From: Amorphophallus konjac
Lineage: Eukaryota > Streptophyta > Magnoliopsida > Alismatales > Araceae
DNA length: 64,000 bases
NCBI GenBank assembly: GCA_022559845.1
Contig: CM040117.1
Coordinates: 79,682,559-79,746,558 of the forward strand
Direction: 5' to 3'
Of this stretch, positions 12,363 through 24,229 are shown piece after piece (the first letter of the stretch is position 1; each line of letters starts with the position of its first letter). The notes below the pieces were generated by a model that did not search any database, was not told the origin of the DNA, and saw only the letters and a list, made by a program, of their open reading frames with translations. The translations under genes and the position numbers were made by a program.

Positions 12363-14527
12363 TGTCATGCCCCGACGCGGAAAATCGAGACGCGAACAGT
12401 TACGAGGCACTCGTGTCGGTCAGAGTATGTACAAATTTAATTCTAAAGATAGAGAGCTAAGATTAAATTGCTAATTTCATTCCATTAAAATAAAGGTTTA
12501 CATCACTAATTTATATGCCATAAGACATGATACAATCTTCCAAATTTTCCAAATACATAAACCTTGTAAAAATACTTATGATCTACATAAATCCTAGGGA
12601 AAAGAAAACACTCATTCACTCTTGTCCAATTCCTTGTTCATTTCCATTTCCTGCAACAATTACCCAAAACGTAGGGTGAGTAAAAAGCTCAGTAGGATTT
12701 TATATCTCTAAAGCCAGGCAATCTTCAAGTATTTAACAATTTAACAATTCATGTCATGAAGTAATCGATCATGAATTTCAGGTATGAAATTTTGTATAAG
12801 GAATTTTCAAGTAATTTCAAGATAACAAGATAATTTCAAGATCATGATAGTAGACAAGACGATGGTCATTTCCAGGAATATATCAAGAACTTTCATGATG
12901 AGACAGTGGGTTATCATTAAGACAATGATGAACTTTTAAGCAATATCGAAGTAGAGCAGTCACTTGAACTTTAAAAAATATAGAAGTAGAACAATTACTT
13001 ATATAAGGATATTTATGATGAATCTTTAAGCAATAACAATATAGAAGTAGAGCAATCACTTCTACCAACACTCAGTAGGATTGGCCAAAGCATTAAGGGG
13101 AGATCACGACGATATGACAGCCCCTCATGGAATATCACTATTTGGCTACACACTTAGGGGTTCTCACGACAGTATGATTGCCCCTAACTATAATAGACCC
13201 TGTATTGGTGAATGCCAGCACCTGATCATTATAATACCGATTTATTTTTGGACTTTGCCTCGCCCGTGGGATCAGATCAGAACCCCTTTATACACTAGCA
13301 TTTAAATGTCATTTCATTGGGACCCATAGCCCCTGACATTTTTTTTCTATATAATTCCACAATATGGCCAAAGAATTTTCAAGAACAAGCTCATTTGTAA
13401 GCAAGTACAGATCTGGCAAAAATTGTAATAATTTGCAAAGGAGAGTGGAAAATGCATTTTAAGCATCATGTTTAACAACATTAAGTCGTAGAATTTAAAA
13501 ATGAACGGTAAGTAGGAAGAAAATTTAAGATAGTAGTTTTATTAGAATTATTTTAAATATCTTTGCATGATCTCAGAATTATAAACATCAATTTTTAGTA
13601 AAGAAGGACTTTTAGTAATGAACATATATACTTATGAATTGAAATCATGAGTTTAGATATTAGCTTTTAATCATACATTAATATGTCATATGATAAGAAA
13701 ATAGATGTAACATATTAAAATATCCCTTGGTAAAATGATCATAACTTACTCATTTCTCAATGGAATTTAACAAATGAGCTATCAATGGCAAGAGGGCAGA
13801 AAAACGAACAAGATAACATGCATTGATTAGAGTTTAGCCTGAGAGACACCTACCTTTTTTTAGATCTAATGATTATCCCCAAATATAAAGAAAACCCTTG
13901 ATCTTCCAAATCCTCCTTCAAATCTCCACGAATCTTTGCAACAGTATAGACTTAACTTCCAGGGATGGTTTAAGGGTCGAATGGGGTTCTATTTATAGCC
14001 AAAACTTGGCCAAATGTGTCAAGATTCTTTGCCTAAATCCACCAACCCCATTAAGTCCAAATTAAAAGAAAAATGCCATTTCTCCTCTTAATCTAGACCA
14101 TCTTAGGTGTGAAAATAATGTAATTTTGGCTAGTCCAAGGTGGGCTGTTAGGTAAGGGTTGATTCTTGAGTCAATCTTCTAGAAATTAGGTTATTATAAT
14201 TCTTTTCAAAAGATATTTAACATGTGTTACGAATTTAAGGTCTAATTATCCTTTATTAATCCTTTAACCACTAATCTAGCCCATTATGGATTATCCAATG
14301 GGCCAATTATGATCCTAGTCCATTACATGGATTTTTATTGGGCTTTCTATGCTTTATCTAAGGGTTAAAGCATTTATTTTTCACTTTACCTTAAGTAAAT
14401 TCAAGTAAATTCAATAATCCACTTTATTTCACTTAGTAAAAATGTAAATTAATCATTTCATGAAAAATTTAATTGTATAATTTATTTAAAAAATGTATTT
14501 CTCATTTTAAATTATCAGGTTTCTACA
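12363..14527 (-). repeat. 5' LTR (short form, 2165 bp) of the gag-only Tekay element
   Basis: It starts TGTAGAAACCT (minus strand, 14527) and ends GGGGCATGACA (12363). It aligns with 7617-11047 except for a gap of about 1.27 kb at about 13711. A TATA-like ctataaatag is at 13989-13998 on the minus strand. The copies carry scattered substitutions, so the insertion is older than the Tekay element at 27508-38726. Confidence 0.87.
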
Positions 14528-15140
14528 GCCCACATAGAGAACGGCCAAGGAGCAGAAAGAGGATGTAGGGATGAAGCTGGAGCATGAATCTTATCAGCGT
14601 GAAGTTGGCATTTAAGACACCTCCGAACATAGAGGGAGCAATCTTCCTCTAGAGTGGGCCAATAATAACCCTGCCTAAGGATCTTCTTTGCTAGAGCCTG
14701 GCCATTGACATGACCTCCACACTCACTAGAATGGGCTGCTTCGGTCACCTTGCAAGCTTCATCATCGTCTAAGCATCTCATGAGCATTCCATTGGTAGCG
14801 CGCCTATATAGTTCTCCTACAACGATAGTATACCTTGAGGCGGCTCTTCTTATAGCTTTGCGTTGCTCGGCATTTACCCCTTCTGGGAACGATCCATCTT
14901 CGCAATACAACTCGATTTCATGATACCAGGGCAATTCTTCTTCCTCCAAGTTATCTTCTAATTCTGTCAAATATACTTCCTTATGATCTTCCTTCTCAGC
15001 TCTTGCCTCCACAGTTTTCCTAAGGTTGACGTACCAAGGATCCTGCAGAGAGGGTGTGTCCAATCTCTGAACGACAATAGTCTCAGTGCTCCGACTGAGA
15101 GTGAAAGACGGAGAGGAAGCAAGTAACGCTAGGGCATCAG
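14528..15140 (-). pseudogene. Tat integrase, N-terminal zinc-binding part (part 1 of the split gene)
   Basis: The HHCC zinc-binding region shows AHSSECGGHVNG, then the GYYWPT motif and CLKCQLHADKIHAP. It ends ..PWPFSMWA at the nested insertion; the catalytic core resumes at 7616. The frame matches that of the RNase H region upstream. This domain binds zinc and helps integrase multimerise on LTR ends. It is part of a dead polyprotein. Confidence 0.8.
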
Positions 15141-15651
15141 GGAGAATGGTCTAAGATCGGGGAGTATGGATATTGATCAACTTACAGAATTGCCTAGCTA
15201 GGAGCGTGACCAAGTCTTGATATGGCTTGAGGTTTGGGTCACGAGTGCTGTAAGTAGACAGCACCTGCTATAGGACGAGCTGAGAGTCTCCTATGATCTT
15301 CAGGTGGCGCGCGCCTAGAAGATACGTGTGCTTCAATCCAGCTAAAAGAGCCTCATACTCGGAGATGTTGTTGGTAGCAGAAAATCAGAGTTGATAAGCA
15401 AAGGGAATCGTCACCCCTTTCGGAGTGAGCAGAACGGCGCCTATCCCTCAGACCTGAGAATTGAGTGCACCGTCGAAGTGCAGAGACCAGAAGGGATGAT
15501 GAGTAAGGACAAAGAGATGCTCATCGGGGAACTCATCCTGAATAGAATCAGTGTGAGGAATGGGAAGATGGACAAGATGCTCAACGACGGCATATCCTTT
15601 GACCACCTTCTGAATGACGAATGTGATATCGAACTGAGAGAGGAAGCTCTA
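15141..15651 (-). pseudogene. Second (archaeal-type) RNase H-like domain of the Tat element
   Basis: It can be read in the same frame as its neighbours despite stops at 15649, 15448, 15385, 15268 and 15151. Motifs are LHFDGA (first acidic residue), GIGAVLLTP, NISEYEALLAGL (Glu) and IIGDSQLV (Asp). This extra RNase H-like domain between the ordinary RNase H and the integrase is a known hallmark of plant Tat/Ogre elements. Confidence 0.75.
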
Positions 15652-16785
15652 CCAGCGAGCTAACATACTAGAAAGGACAGGCTTTTCTAAGAGATAGCGG
15701 ATCGGGTCCATTCTAGAGATCAACCTAACTGGGTGGGCTAGGAAGTAATTCCTAACCTTCTGAGCTACCCACACTAAGGCGGCACAAGTCTTCTCCATAG
15801 CGGTGCATTTGGCCTCGGCCAGGTTAAACAACCTGGAGAGGTAATAAGCTACCCGCTCTCTTCCTTCACCATCTACTTGTGCTAAAACCGCCCCTAAGGA
15901 GTCCTCAATGACTGAGATGTATAGGATTAGGGGTTTCCCAAGGACAGGAGGTTGTAGAACCGGGGGATTGGATAGATATTCCTTTAAGTCCTCGTAGGCA
16001 TTTTGGCAATCTTCGTTCCATTCAAACTTGACCCCTGCCTTTAGCAATTCATAAAATGGGTGGCACCTCTGAGAATGTTGGGATATAAATCTTCTGATGA
16101 ATTGCAATCTACCAATCAGTCCTCGAAGTTCTATAATGTTCTTTGGCGGAGGCATGTCCATGACGGCCTTTACTTTATTAGGATCAATCTGGATCCCCCG
16201 TTTGCTAACTATAAAGCCCAGCATCTTCCCTGAAGAGACTCCGAAAACACACTTCTTCGGATTCATTTTCAGCTTGTACTCCCTAGATCTCTGCAACACC
16301 TTAGGCAGAATAATGGGGTGTTCTTATTTTGTTCTCGACTTCACCAGGATGTCATCCACGTAAGCTTCTATATAGATATGCATCATGTCGTGGAATATAG
16401 CCATCATCGCCCTTTGATAGGTGGCACCTGCGTTCTTTAATCCAAACGGGATAACCACGTAGCAATACGTACCCCAGGGCATGGTGAAGGAGGTTTTCTC
16501 TTGATCTTCCGGAGCGAGATAGATCTGATTATAACCTGAATAACCAACCATGAAACATAAAGGTCTGTACCCGGTGGTGTTATCCACGAAGACATCTATG
16601 TGAGGCAGGGGGGAATCATCTTTGGGACATGCCTTGTTAATATCCCTGAAATCAATGCAAATACGCACTTTTCCATCCTTCTTGATAACAGGGACTATGT
16701 TTGCCATCCACTGGGGATATAAGACGACTCTAATGAACCTGGCTTTGTACAATTTGTCAACCTCTTCTTTAATCCTCAAGGCCAT
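15649..16785 (-). pseudogene. Reverse transcriptase and RNase H of the Tat element
   Basis: The reverse transcriptase part (about 16785-16324) has FRDINKACPKDD, the PFGLKNAGATYQR block and the catalytic YVDD box in IEAYVDDILVKS. After an in-frame TAA at 16324-16326 it continues with LQRSREYKLKMNPKKCVFG and the LRGLIGRLQFIRRFI connection. RNase H follows (YISVIEDSLGAVLAQ, then the EKTCAAL block) and stops at 15649. Reverse transcriptase copies element RNA to DNA and RNase H removes the RNA template. Both lie in one frame. Confidence 0.85.
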
Positions 16786-17682
16786 GCGGGGGTGAAATCT
16801 TCTTGACCTTTACTTTACGGGTGTTGCCCCTGGCTTAAGCACTAGTGGGTGTTCCACCAAAGAGGGGTCAAGACCCAGCATGTCCTCGTAAGACCAGGCA
16901 AAAGAATCACTATACTCCCTCAAAACTTTGATTAGATCTTCTTCTACTTGCGGAGGGAGATTAGCGGCAATAATAATGGGCCTTGGGTCTTCTTCAGTTC
17001 CTAAATTTATTTCCTTCGTAGGTTCATCCACCGCCGATGATGGCTCGTCAAATCTCTTTAATCCTTGCGCATACAGATCGGCGGTGTCATCTACATTGTT
17101 GTCCTCATCGATCGAGTCTTTTTCATCCAAGACTTCATAAACACCTAGTCCGTCGTCGCTCCACACCCCGTCTTGCTCCTCATCATCTTCTATCACAATT
17201 GCCGTATCGACGAACTCCGGGCACTTCAGAAGAGCATGACATCACTGAGCTAGATCCTTCAAGAACCTATCAGGAACGAATTTGGAATGACGCGCAAGCA
17301 GGCGCGGCTCAGGCTCGGAAGGATTGGACGACCTAGAACAAGACCCTACTTCTCTAGACCGAACAGACTCTACTTCCCTAGAGGACGATGGAGACAGGAT
17401 AGCGTAATCTTCCACCGAAATCTTCATTTCAAATTTGACGTTTTTTTGGAGATCAGTGGAGATCATATAGCAAGAGGGAGGAGATGGTGGAGGGGGAAGT
17501 TGGAGAGGGAAGAGAGATGGGAACAAGACATCGAAGAATGGATCAGAAGAGGAGAACCACATGTCGGGGAGTTCATAGGAGGAGGTCCACATATTGGAGA
17601 GATCGATGGGCGGGCATTGCCTACATACACAAGGTATAATTAACGCCTCGGTTGGTAGTTCCGTGAAGTACAGATCAATCAT
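16786..17682 (-). pseudogene. Linker between protease/G-patch and reverse transcriptase, Tat element
   Basis: Acidic linker (IEDDEEQDGVWSDDG..) followed by the start of the polymerase region (PPQVEEDLIKVLREYSDSFAW, MLGLDPSLVEHPL). In-frame stops lie at 17242-17244 and 16810-16812. The part upstream of 17242 is proline- and serine-rich and not recognised. It keeps the frame of the reverse transcriptase. Confidence 0.65.
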
Positions 17683-17964
17683 GATTAGAGGTGAACGAGG
17701 TATAGATTCCAGCTGCTGGAAGAGAGACGTGAGATGGGAGGGAGATCAGGAAAAGACAGTGGGCGAGCTCCCCTTCTCCCGCAGATGGTCAGCTGGCTTC
17801 TTCGGCTTCCACTGCACAAGCCAAACTTCTCAATTCTTCTGGCAACAGTCTTCTTCAAAGAACATCCTGGCAAACGCTCGGCTGTAGTCAAGCATATCAT
17901 CGACTGGCCCATTTGGCAACAGAGGTGGACTGACAGCTGTACAAGCTGTATCCTTCTTTTCTCA

Positions 17965-18855
17965 CTATGATGACGATGGATTCAGCGTACCCGGCTGGAG
18001 AGGCCCTTTTACAAAATGCTGGCGGTAATCCCAGGTAAGTGGCCCTGAGTCACCCATCATTGACAGTGCGGACTCTCGGTAGCCGAGACCCCGTCTACTC
18101 ATTTTTCTTCCTTTGGGCACCGGCTTGGTCCGCCCTTGTAATTGTGCACCGAGGCCTCTCCCCGGTTGGTAGCCCAATTTCCGTATAATATCCCAACCTT
18201 TGGAATCTCGGATCTGAGGCTTCGCTTTAATGTTGACGGGCGTAGTGGCGGGCTTGCGTGGTGCATAGGCCCATTGGAAGTCCAGATCCAACACAGACAT
18301 AACTGGCCGAGTGCTGGGCCATAAAGTTGGCAAAATCTTCTCTGAAATAGCTTTAATAGTGTGGACAGTGGATAAGCTTTTGACTTTAACCACCCTCCCT
18401 TGAAAAGGGAATTTGAGACATTGATGCGTTGTGGATGGTATGGCGCTAAGAGTATCGATCCACGGACGACCCAAGATATCCTTGAACATAGGGTCGATGT
18501 CCAGCACATAGAATTTAATGGGCATAGTGAGAGGCCCAAGTTCAGCTTGAATGGTGACAACCCCGTGACATGCTCTTCTCAAATTGTCGTATGCTGCTAT
18601 AGTTGTGGGAGTCGGCCGTAGAAGCTCTTCTGATAAGTTGCAGGCGCTGAGAGTGCTGAGTGGGCATACATTGATAGATGCCCCTATGTCAACTAATGCC
18701 GCATCAATACTGACTTTGTTCGAGATAATAGTGATGCAAAGCGGTATTTGCCGGGCTTCCGGTGGTGCAAGTTTGGTTTCAGAGAAGGTAATTACTGGCC
18801 CGTTTGGAAATAGTCGCCAGTGCTGTAGGTAAACTGTCGGCTGCCACGTCTTCAC
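17965..18855 (-). pseudogene. Retropepsin-like protease and G-patch of the Tat element
   Basis: The protease is an aspartic retropepsin: VDIGASINVCPLSTL has Ile where the active-site motif usually has Thr (DTGAS), which would impair it. A second motif, ILGRPWID, follows. Near the C-terminus, GWDIIRKLGYQPGRGLGA is a G-patch, a glycine-rich module found in RNA-processing proteins. Plant Tat polyproteins carry it between protease and reverse transcriptase. The gag-like stretch upstream lies in a different frame, so a frameshift separates them near 18800-18850. Confidence 0.78.
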
Positions 18856-19204
18856 TAACCATGACCTTCTGAAGAAAGTCTCTTAGTGCATCTTGGTGAA
18901 GGGTAGATCTTTTAATGAGTTCCAACATAGATATTTTGACGGACACTCTATCCAAATGATGTAGCAGATCATATTGGGTACCCGGCAGTGGCTCAGCTTC
19001 TTCCTGATCAGCAACTGGTTGCGAAGACTGGGGATTAAGAGTAGGAGCATAATTACGATGAGACAATCGCCCGCTCGGAAGGGTGCAATTCTGTGCCGAC
19101 ACGGCGCCTGATGATGGTAGGATAAACCCGTTGGGGTGGATAAATAACACCACACACGCGAAGTCGCAGCTTTGCCCACACATGATGTATTCACAATTTA
19201 ACAA
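18779..19204 (-). pseudogene. Gag-like C-terminal fragment of the Tat element
   Basis: The segment YDLLHHLDRVSVKISMLELI..HQDALRDFLQKV resembles the conserved stretch just before the protease in Tat polyproteins. The bulk of gag (nucleocapsid, CCHC) is not found to the right, where non-coding repeat DNA begins. Confidence 0.55.
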
Positions 19205-19749
19205 ACAAGGAGGATATACAATAAACGCTCAAACTTGAATAGATGCTCAAATAAGAAAGTAGAAATGAGAGAAGAAGAAAGCCCCCTCAAATCTGTAGTG
19301 AACCACGTCCATTTGGGTAGTAGGGTGCGCTGGAATGTTTCCTTGCGGAGTGGAAGCCAACCAAGGACGTAGGAGACACCCGGAGATGAATCTTCAGGAG
19401 ATCCCTTCAGAACTGGAACGAATCTGTGGTGATGAGCTTGTAGAGGACGTGCTCCTCTTCTTCTTCTTCCTGCTCCAAGTAGAGCTGTGCCCTCACCCTA
19501 CTCCTCCTTCACTTGAAATAGATAGAACGATGTTAGCTCTGGAGGAATGCCTCCCATCGTGGGAGAATGCTACTATATAAGCAAGAAGCAAGGTTTGCAC
19601 AATAAGACCACAAAGCCCATGTTAAAACACTTCTAAATCACACCTAAGACATGTGGTGAAACCTTAAGGGCAATAGGGTAAAAAGCCATGGCCATCGGAT
19701 CACTTTAATGGGCATTTCGTAAAGAATCTGGAAATCATGATCTGGACGA

Positions 19750-20003
19750 ACCAGAGAAAGTGTCGACACATAGGGTCGACACTTTTCTCAAGCCAATCTG
19801 CCCCGATGAAGAAATCAGGACACGGGGCAAAAGTGTCGACTCACTGGGTCGACACTTTTTCCAATGTGTTCAGTTTTGAACAAAACAAAACACCTAGATG
19901 AAAAGTGTCGACTCATAGAGTCGGCACTTTCTGTCTAGACTTATAAATCAATGAAGCAGACAGAACGAACTTACACAAGTGTCGACTCTATGAGTCGACA
20001 CTT
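19750..20003. repeat. GTGTCGAC-family dyad repeats
   Basis: Four copies with arms AAGTGTCGAC and GTCGACACTT around a 7-8-base spacer lie at about 19755, 19838, 19906 and 19977. A related copy (GGGTCGAC..TTGACCC) is at about 21335. Arms are near-identical between copies while spacers differ. Confidence 0.8.
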
Positions 20004-20819
20004 TTACTGACTGATCTAAAAACTTAATTAAACTCAATTGAAACCTCAAAAACATCAAGCACCATTAAAACACAATTAAACCCCATTCAAAAACTATGAA
20101 ATGAGATGCATGAGGGGTCTTTAAAACACACATCAAAACAAATTTTGAAAGCAAGTTTAGGAATCAAAATGACCATGATGCATCAAGAAGCTCTATATAA
20201 TAAAGAGCAATTAAGCAACCAAATAAACCCCAAGGCCAAGATACATGAAACAACCCAATCTTGGCACTTGGAAAACCATATAAACATGAACTTATACCAA
20301 TGATCCAAGGGATTACAGTAAGAGTGGAAGCTTACCATGGATTCAATACTTGTGGACATTTAAGAGTCTGCACTTACAAGAAATTCACATTAGTTCAATG
20401 CCTCTCCAAGTTCATATAGCAAGCAAATCAAGTTCAGTCCCAGATTTCCAAAACCATGTAGGGACAGTCCATTTTCAATGTGGTACTTAAAACCACACTT
20501 GAGTTCAACGTTCAGTCCCATGATTCCAAGTTCAGTTCTAACATTAGCAGTTCAACCCAATGCAATCCAATGCATACCTCTAGCATGCATGAAAGCCTAC
20601 TCACTGGTTTGAAGAAACATGAACCTGCACATTTGAACTGCAAAAACATGTTGTCTCACATTTAGGAATTTGAAGAAACCAGACAATAAAATTAAGTACC
20701 CTATTTTAAACAAAGTATTGGCTCACTCATAACCACATTCCATCAAGATCGTCATGAAGACATTAACCCAATTATAAACATCAAACCAAACATGAAAACA
20801 CCATGTGCACGATTGTAAA

Positions 20820-21100
20820 ACACCCAAGACAGAGTCGGTGCACAATGTACAACAAGATCCGCGCAATGAACCACAAGGTCGGTGCATGGATGTAAAACAA
20901 CCAAGGATTGGGTCGGTGCAAACATGAGCCAAGTCAGTGCAATCAAGCAGCAGGTCTATGTAATAACGGACAAGGTCCATGCAATGAAGTGTAAAGTCCG
21001 TGCAAGGAAGCAACGAGGTAGGTGCAATGAGAACAAAATCTAGGCAGTGAAGGATGAAGTTTGTGCAATGATGCACAAGGTCTGTGCAGAAATGGAGCTA
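20820..21100. repeat. Degenerate short tandem repeat, unit about 22-24 bp
   Basis: About a dozen diverged copies of a unit built on aaggtcngtgcaatgaa run through this stretch. The reverse strand reads as a degenerate Cys/Thr/Asp peptide repeat, which I take as a by-product rather than a gene. Confidence 0.65.
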
Positions 21101-21849
21101 ACCCAACAAGATCCATGAAACATTTCCATGAAAGCATTTTATTAAATGCCAAATCCTCACATATCAAATAGATGAAAGCAATCCATTTGAGAGTTCCAAG
21201 TTCAATTAAGAAGTTCAAATGAAGTCCAAGTTTAATTCACACATTTCAAACATTATGAGATTTAATAGACCCATGAATCATCATTAAGCAACCAGCTGGA
21301 TAGTAAAGTGAGAACCAAGGCTCAAAGAGCTAGGGGTCGACCCATGGGGTTGACCCTTGCAAACCTAAATAGAAAAACTGCTTCCACGAAGCATGCCAAA
21401 CCTGCAAATCAAAGATGTCAATAGTAAGCTCCATAACACAAAATGATCAATGAGTATTTTCCATAATACTCACACACAAAATATATTCTTATCATCAAAA
21501 TCATTATCAAAGACAAAGAGGGGGAGCGCACAGAACCCAACACTTCGTACCTGCGATAGGAGGAGAGCCTGGAGCTTTTTCCCTAGTCACTACAGCCTCC
21601 GGAGGGCGGTGAGCCATCGCCACGGTGTAGGGAAGACGGAGGCGGGCAACAGAGACATCTATAGACCCTACTTTTTATAGAAGGGGGATGCCCCATCTCC
21701 CTTACAAGCAACGGAAGGTATCCTCTTACTCGCATATGCATCAAAGGAAGGTGCGGGGTCATTGAAAGGCAAGCACACATCATGATGTCATGAAAGGATT
21801 GCAAAATGAAAGTTTTATTGCTAAGCATGGGGGAGTACAAAAAGGTTAC

Positions 21850-24229
21850 TCATCCTCCGTGGGACGGAACCTGTCGGGCCGGAGGTTCAAAACCCCCTTG
21901 TTATAATGAAAGTGGTTCACCTTCGCCAAGGCCTCCCGCCATCCCTCCAGGTACCCCTGCTTGAAGTCTTCAGAGACGTCGCAGCTGCTTTCTCCCTCTG
22001 CCGACTACAGCGCCGGCAGTGCCTCCTTCCGGAAGCACAAACGTTTGTGGGGGGCCTTATCCGATGAGGAGCCTATCTTCTCCGACGACATCTTTAGGGA
22101 CTCCTACCAGACCAAACGGCAGACCCAAGATGGCCTTAGGGTTCACTACAAAATGCTTTTAATAGAAGGAGACGAAGTCCCCAGATGAGGGGAGGAGTCT
22201 TACCGCCTCTCCGACTTCACTGGAATCGAAGTGACAGACCCCGAAGATCGTGCCCCCTTAGAGTGATCCCCTAGATGCCGCTTCGTATCCCCAAGAACAT
22301 TTAAAGCAGATAAGAAAGCTAGCAAACTATGTGGAAAACTCCAGAAGCTCCAGAACTTGCGAAAGAAAGGAAATTTTTAATTTCAAATTAAGAAGGGTTA
22401 TAGAGGAGGGGAAACGGCCGTTCGGACGTACCTCGACTGAACAAAAAAAAGAAAGATAAAATTGTAATAAAAAAGTGGTGAGCACTCTTTCAAGAGCTCA
22501 CCCTAGCAGCAGCAGCATCATTTTGCCCTGGGTCCTGAACCTCGGGCACGCTCCCAGCAATGGCCGCAGGTGGGGGATCATCGGTCAGGTCAACCAGTTC
22601 CTCCTCCACCGATGAGGCATCCCCAGCAGTCCGTTCCCTTATGCTCGGACCCTCCGCCGGATCCTCTATGCTCGGCTCCTCCTCGTCGAGCTCCTCCTCG
22701 CCATCACTGGCCTCCGGACCAAACGGTGTCGGTGGAGGAACCAAGGACGGCATCGGGACGCCCAGACTATCAGAGGCGGCTTGGAGGGCAGCTGACCAGC
22801 CTTCGTGGAAGCCACGGTCCCTGGCCGGGCCATAGACCTCGACGGCCGCCGCATTCAATTCGTCTCAGAAATTTGAGGATGAGCGGTAGCACGCCACGGC
22901 CTCTAGCCCGATGGTGGACATCGACGCATGCAGATTCTCATATTGCGCCTCCGCTACCCTAGCCATCTCTTCAGTGGCATCCACCAGGGCTCCTAACTTG
23001 GTCGATCAAGCGTCAGCCGCTTCGACCCGCCTGGTCGCCTCCCGGAGAGACTCCTCCAATGCCTAGGCCTGAGCGCGGAAGGCGTCCTGATCTCGCGCGG
23101 CTTATGCCAGGAACCGCTCCTGCAGCTCGAGCTGCTCCCTGAGCTTGGCGCACTCAGCCTCTTGCACCGCCTGACGTCCTCGGAGCTCGGTGCACTGGTC
23201 CTCCAGTTCCTTCTGCATAGCCTGGCTGGCCATCAACTGCTGCGTGATCCCGGTAAAGTGGTACCCCTACAAGCCAAAAGCCCTGGCGACTGAACTTAGG
23301 TTCTTCGCTGCTAGGTCAAATAATTCCCCGTGGGCTCTAGGACCAAAAATCCCGGTGCAGTCGCGCGCCTGAACACCCTTGTCCATCAAGACAACGGCCT
23401 CTACCCGACCCACGTACCCCGGGGTGGCCTTCTCAGGCGGCAGGAAGCGGACGACAGGAGTGTCCTCAGGCGGCAAGAGGTGAGCAACCATGTCTGAGCG
23501 GGGAGACTTGCACTTATTAGAAACACTCTCTGCAGGGACCGAAGTTGGCGGATCAGGAGCTGGCACCTCAATTGATGTCAGTGCCGGAGGAATTTCAGAC
23601 TGGGGCGGCGACGGAGTCCCACCACGGGCCACAGCGGAAGCCCTCTTCCTCTTCCTTTGACAACGTTGGCTGTCCAACGTCGCCACCTCGTCCAAATTCA
23701 CTTGGAGGCACTGACCGCTGAGCATGGTGGAGGCCTCCTCGGGTGTGCTCACCGCACCTTCGGAAGCGACCTGTCGGGTACTCGAGCCGACGCTGACTGC
23801 GGGCACCGCGGACGAGCACTCCGTCGGAAGCAGCACCGGGAGAGGATACTGCAAGCGCCCCGGCACTAAGGCGACCGCCTCCCTGGGGATGGTGATGGTC
23901 ACCTGGTCAACACCCGACTCGATATGGTCAATGGGGCGGGGAACGTGCAGCGGCAGCTCGACCATCTCGTACCGTATCTCCGACGACTCCAACACCCTTG
24001 CAGAACGACACTGGAAGGGTCAGTTCGATAGATAGCTAAGGAGACACAAGAAATGACGAAGTTAGTACCATGGGACAATGGGGGGCTCCACCCCAGCTCG
24101 TGAAGCTCCGTCGAAGTCAGCTTAGTGTCGGCATCAAGGAGTTAGAAGAGAAGAAGGGACTTAACCACCCTGGATTCCTCAACGGTAGGGGGAGGCGGTC
24201 TATCTGCCCTAAGAGGGCGGGAGCCCGCA
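21850..24229 (-). pseudogene. Putative gypsy-type (PF04195-like) protein gene with multiple nonsense codons
   Basis: Minus-strand homologue of the gene at 39972-42126. A short upstream exon (about 24229-24060) matches the end of the PF04195-like domain (..LLDADTKLTSTELHELG). A long exon in one frame runs from 23995 to 22490: PRPID, PGRLQYP, the basic RKRKRA stretch, a coiled coil (QAMQKELEDQCTELRG), then VYGPARDRGFHEGW. Five in-frame stops interrupt it (at 23267 and four between there and 22858). A further segment at about 22010-21850 (YLEGWREALAKVNHFH) may be a last exon. The N-terminal domain is cut off at 24229, where an LTR-like sequence begins. PF04195-type proteins are gag-like or accessory proteins of plant gypsy elements; their function is unknown. 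Confidence 0.65.

Larger units (their letters stand above)
7617..14527 (-). mobile_element. Gag-only Tekay derivative nested in the Tat integrase
   Basis: The 6911-bp element is flanked by a perfect 5-bp duplication GCCCA (7612-7616 and 14528-14532). In sense (minus) orientation the order is 5' LTR (14527-12363), primer-binding site, gag, polypurine tract, 3' LTR (11047-7617). The internal region is only about 1.3 kb and contains no protease, polymerase or integrase, so the element could move only with enzymes supplied in trans. The two LTRs differ by about 1.27 kb: the 5' LTR lacks the segment carrying the GAACGCGCTA dyads. LTR termini and gag assign it to the Tekay lineage. Confidence 0.88.
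6730..19204 (-). mobile_element. Decayed Tat-clade (Ogre/Retand-like) Ty3/gypsy element, interrupted by a Tekay derivative
   Basis: Reading right to left the order is gag-like C-terminus, protease, G-patch, reverse transcriptase, RNase H, second RNase H-like domain, integrase zinc finger, integrase core. Protease plus G-patch and the second RNase H-like domain point to the plant Tat clade. The integrase is split by the nested element at 7617-14527. From about 17682 leftwards, and across the insertion once one target duplication is removed, all fragments lie in one reading frame. Nine in-frame stops are visible, at 17242, 16810, 16324, 15649, 15448, 15385, 15268, 15151 and 6945. LTRs were not found. 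The true ends are uncertain, and the PF04195-like gene at 21.85-24.23 kb could be its displaced first ORF. Confidence 0.75.
19205..21840. other. Non-coding spacer with GTCGAC dyads and a tandem repeat
   Basis: No gene was recognised. It is AT-rich, with a TATA-like actatataag near 19571. It may be a leader of a Tat-like element or a separate insertion; no target duplication or LTR pair was found. Confidence 0.4.

Noticed and set aside
22560..22962. Plus-strand open frames over the PF04195-like gene
   Set aside because: Antisense shadows of the minus-strand exon, which aligns with the copy at 39972-42126.
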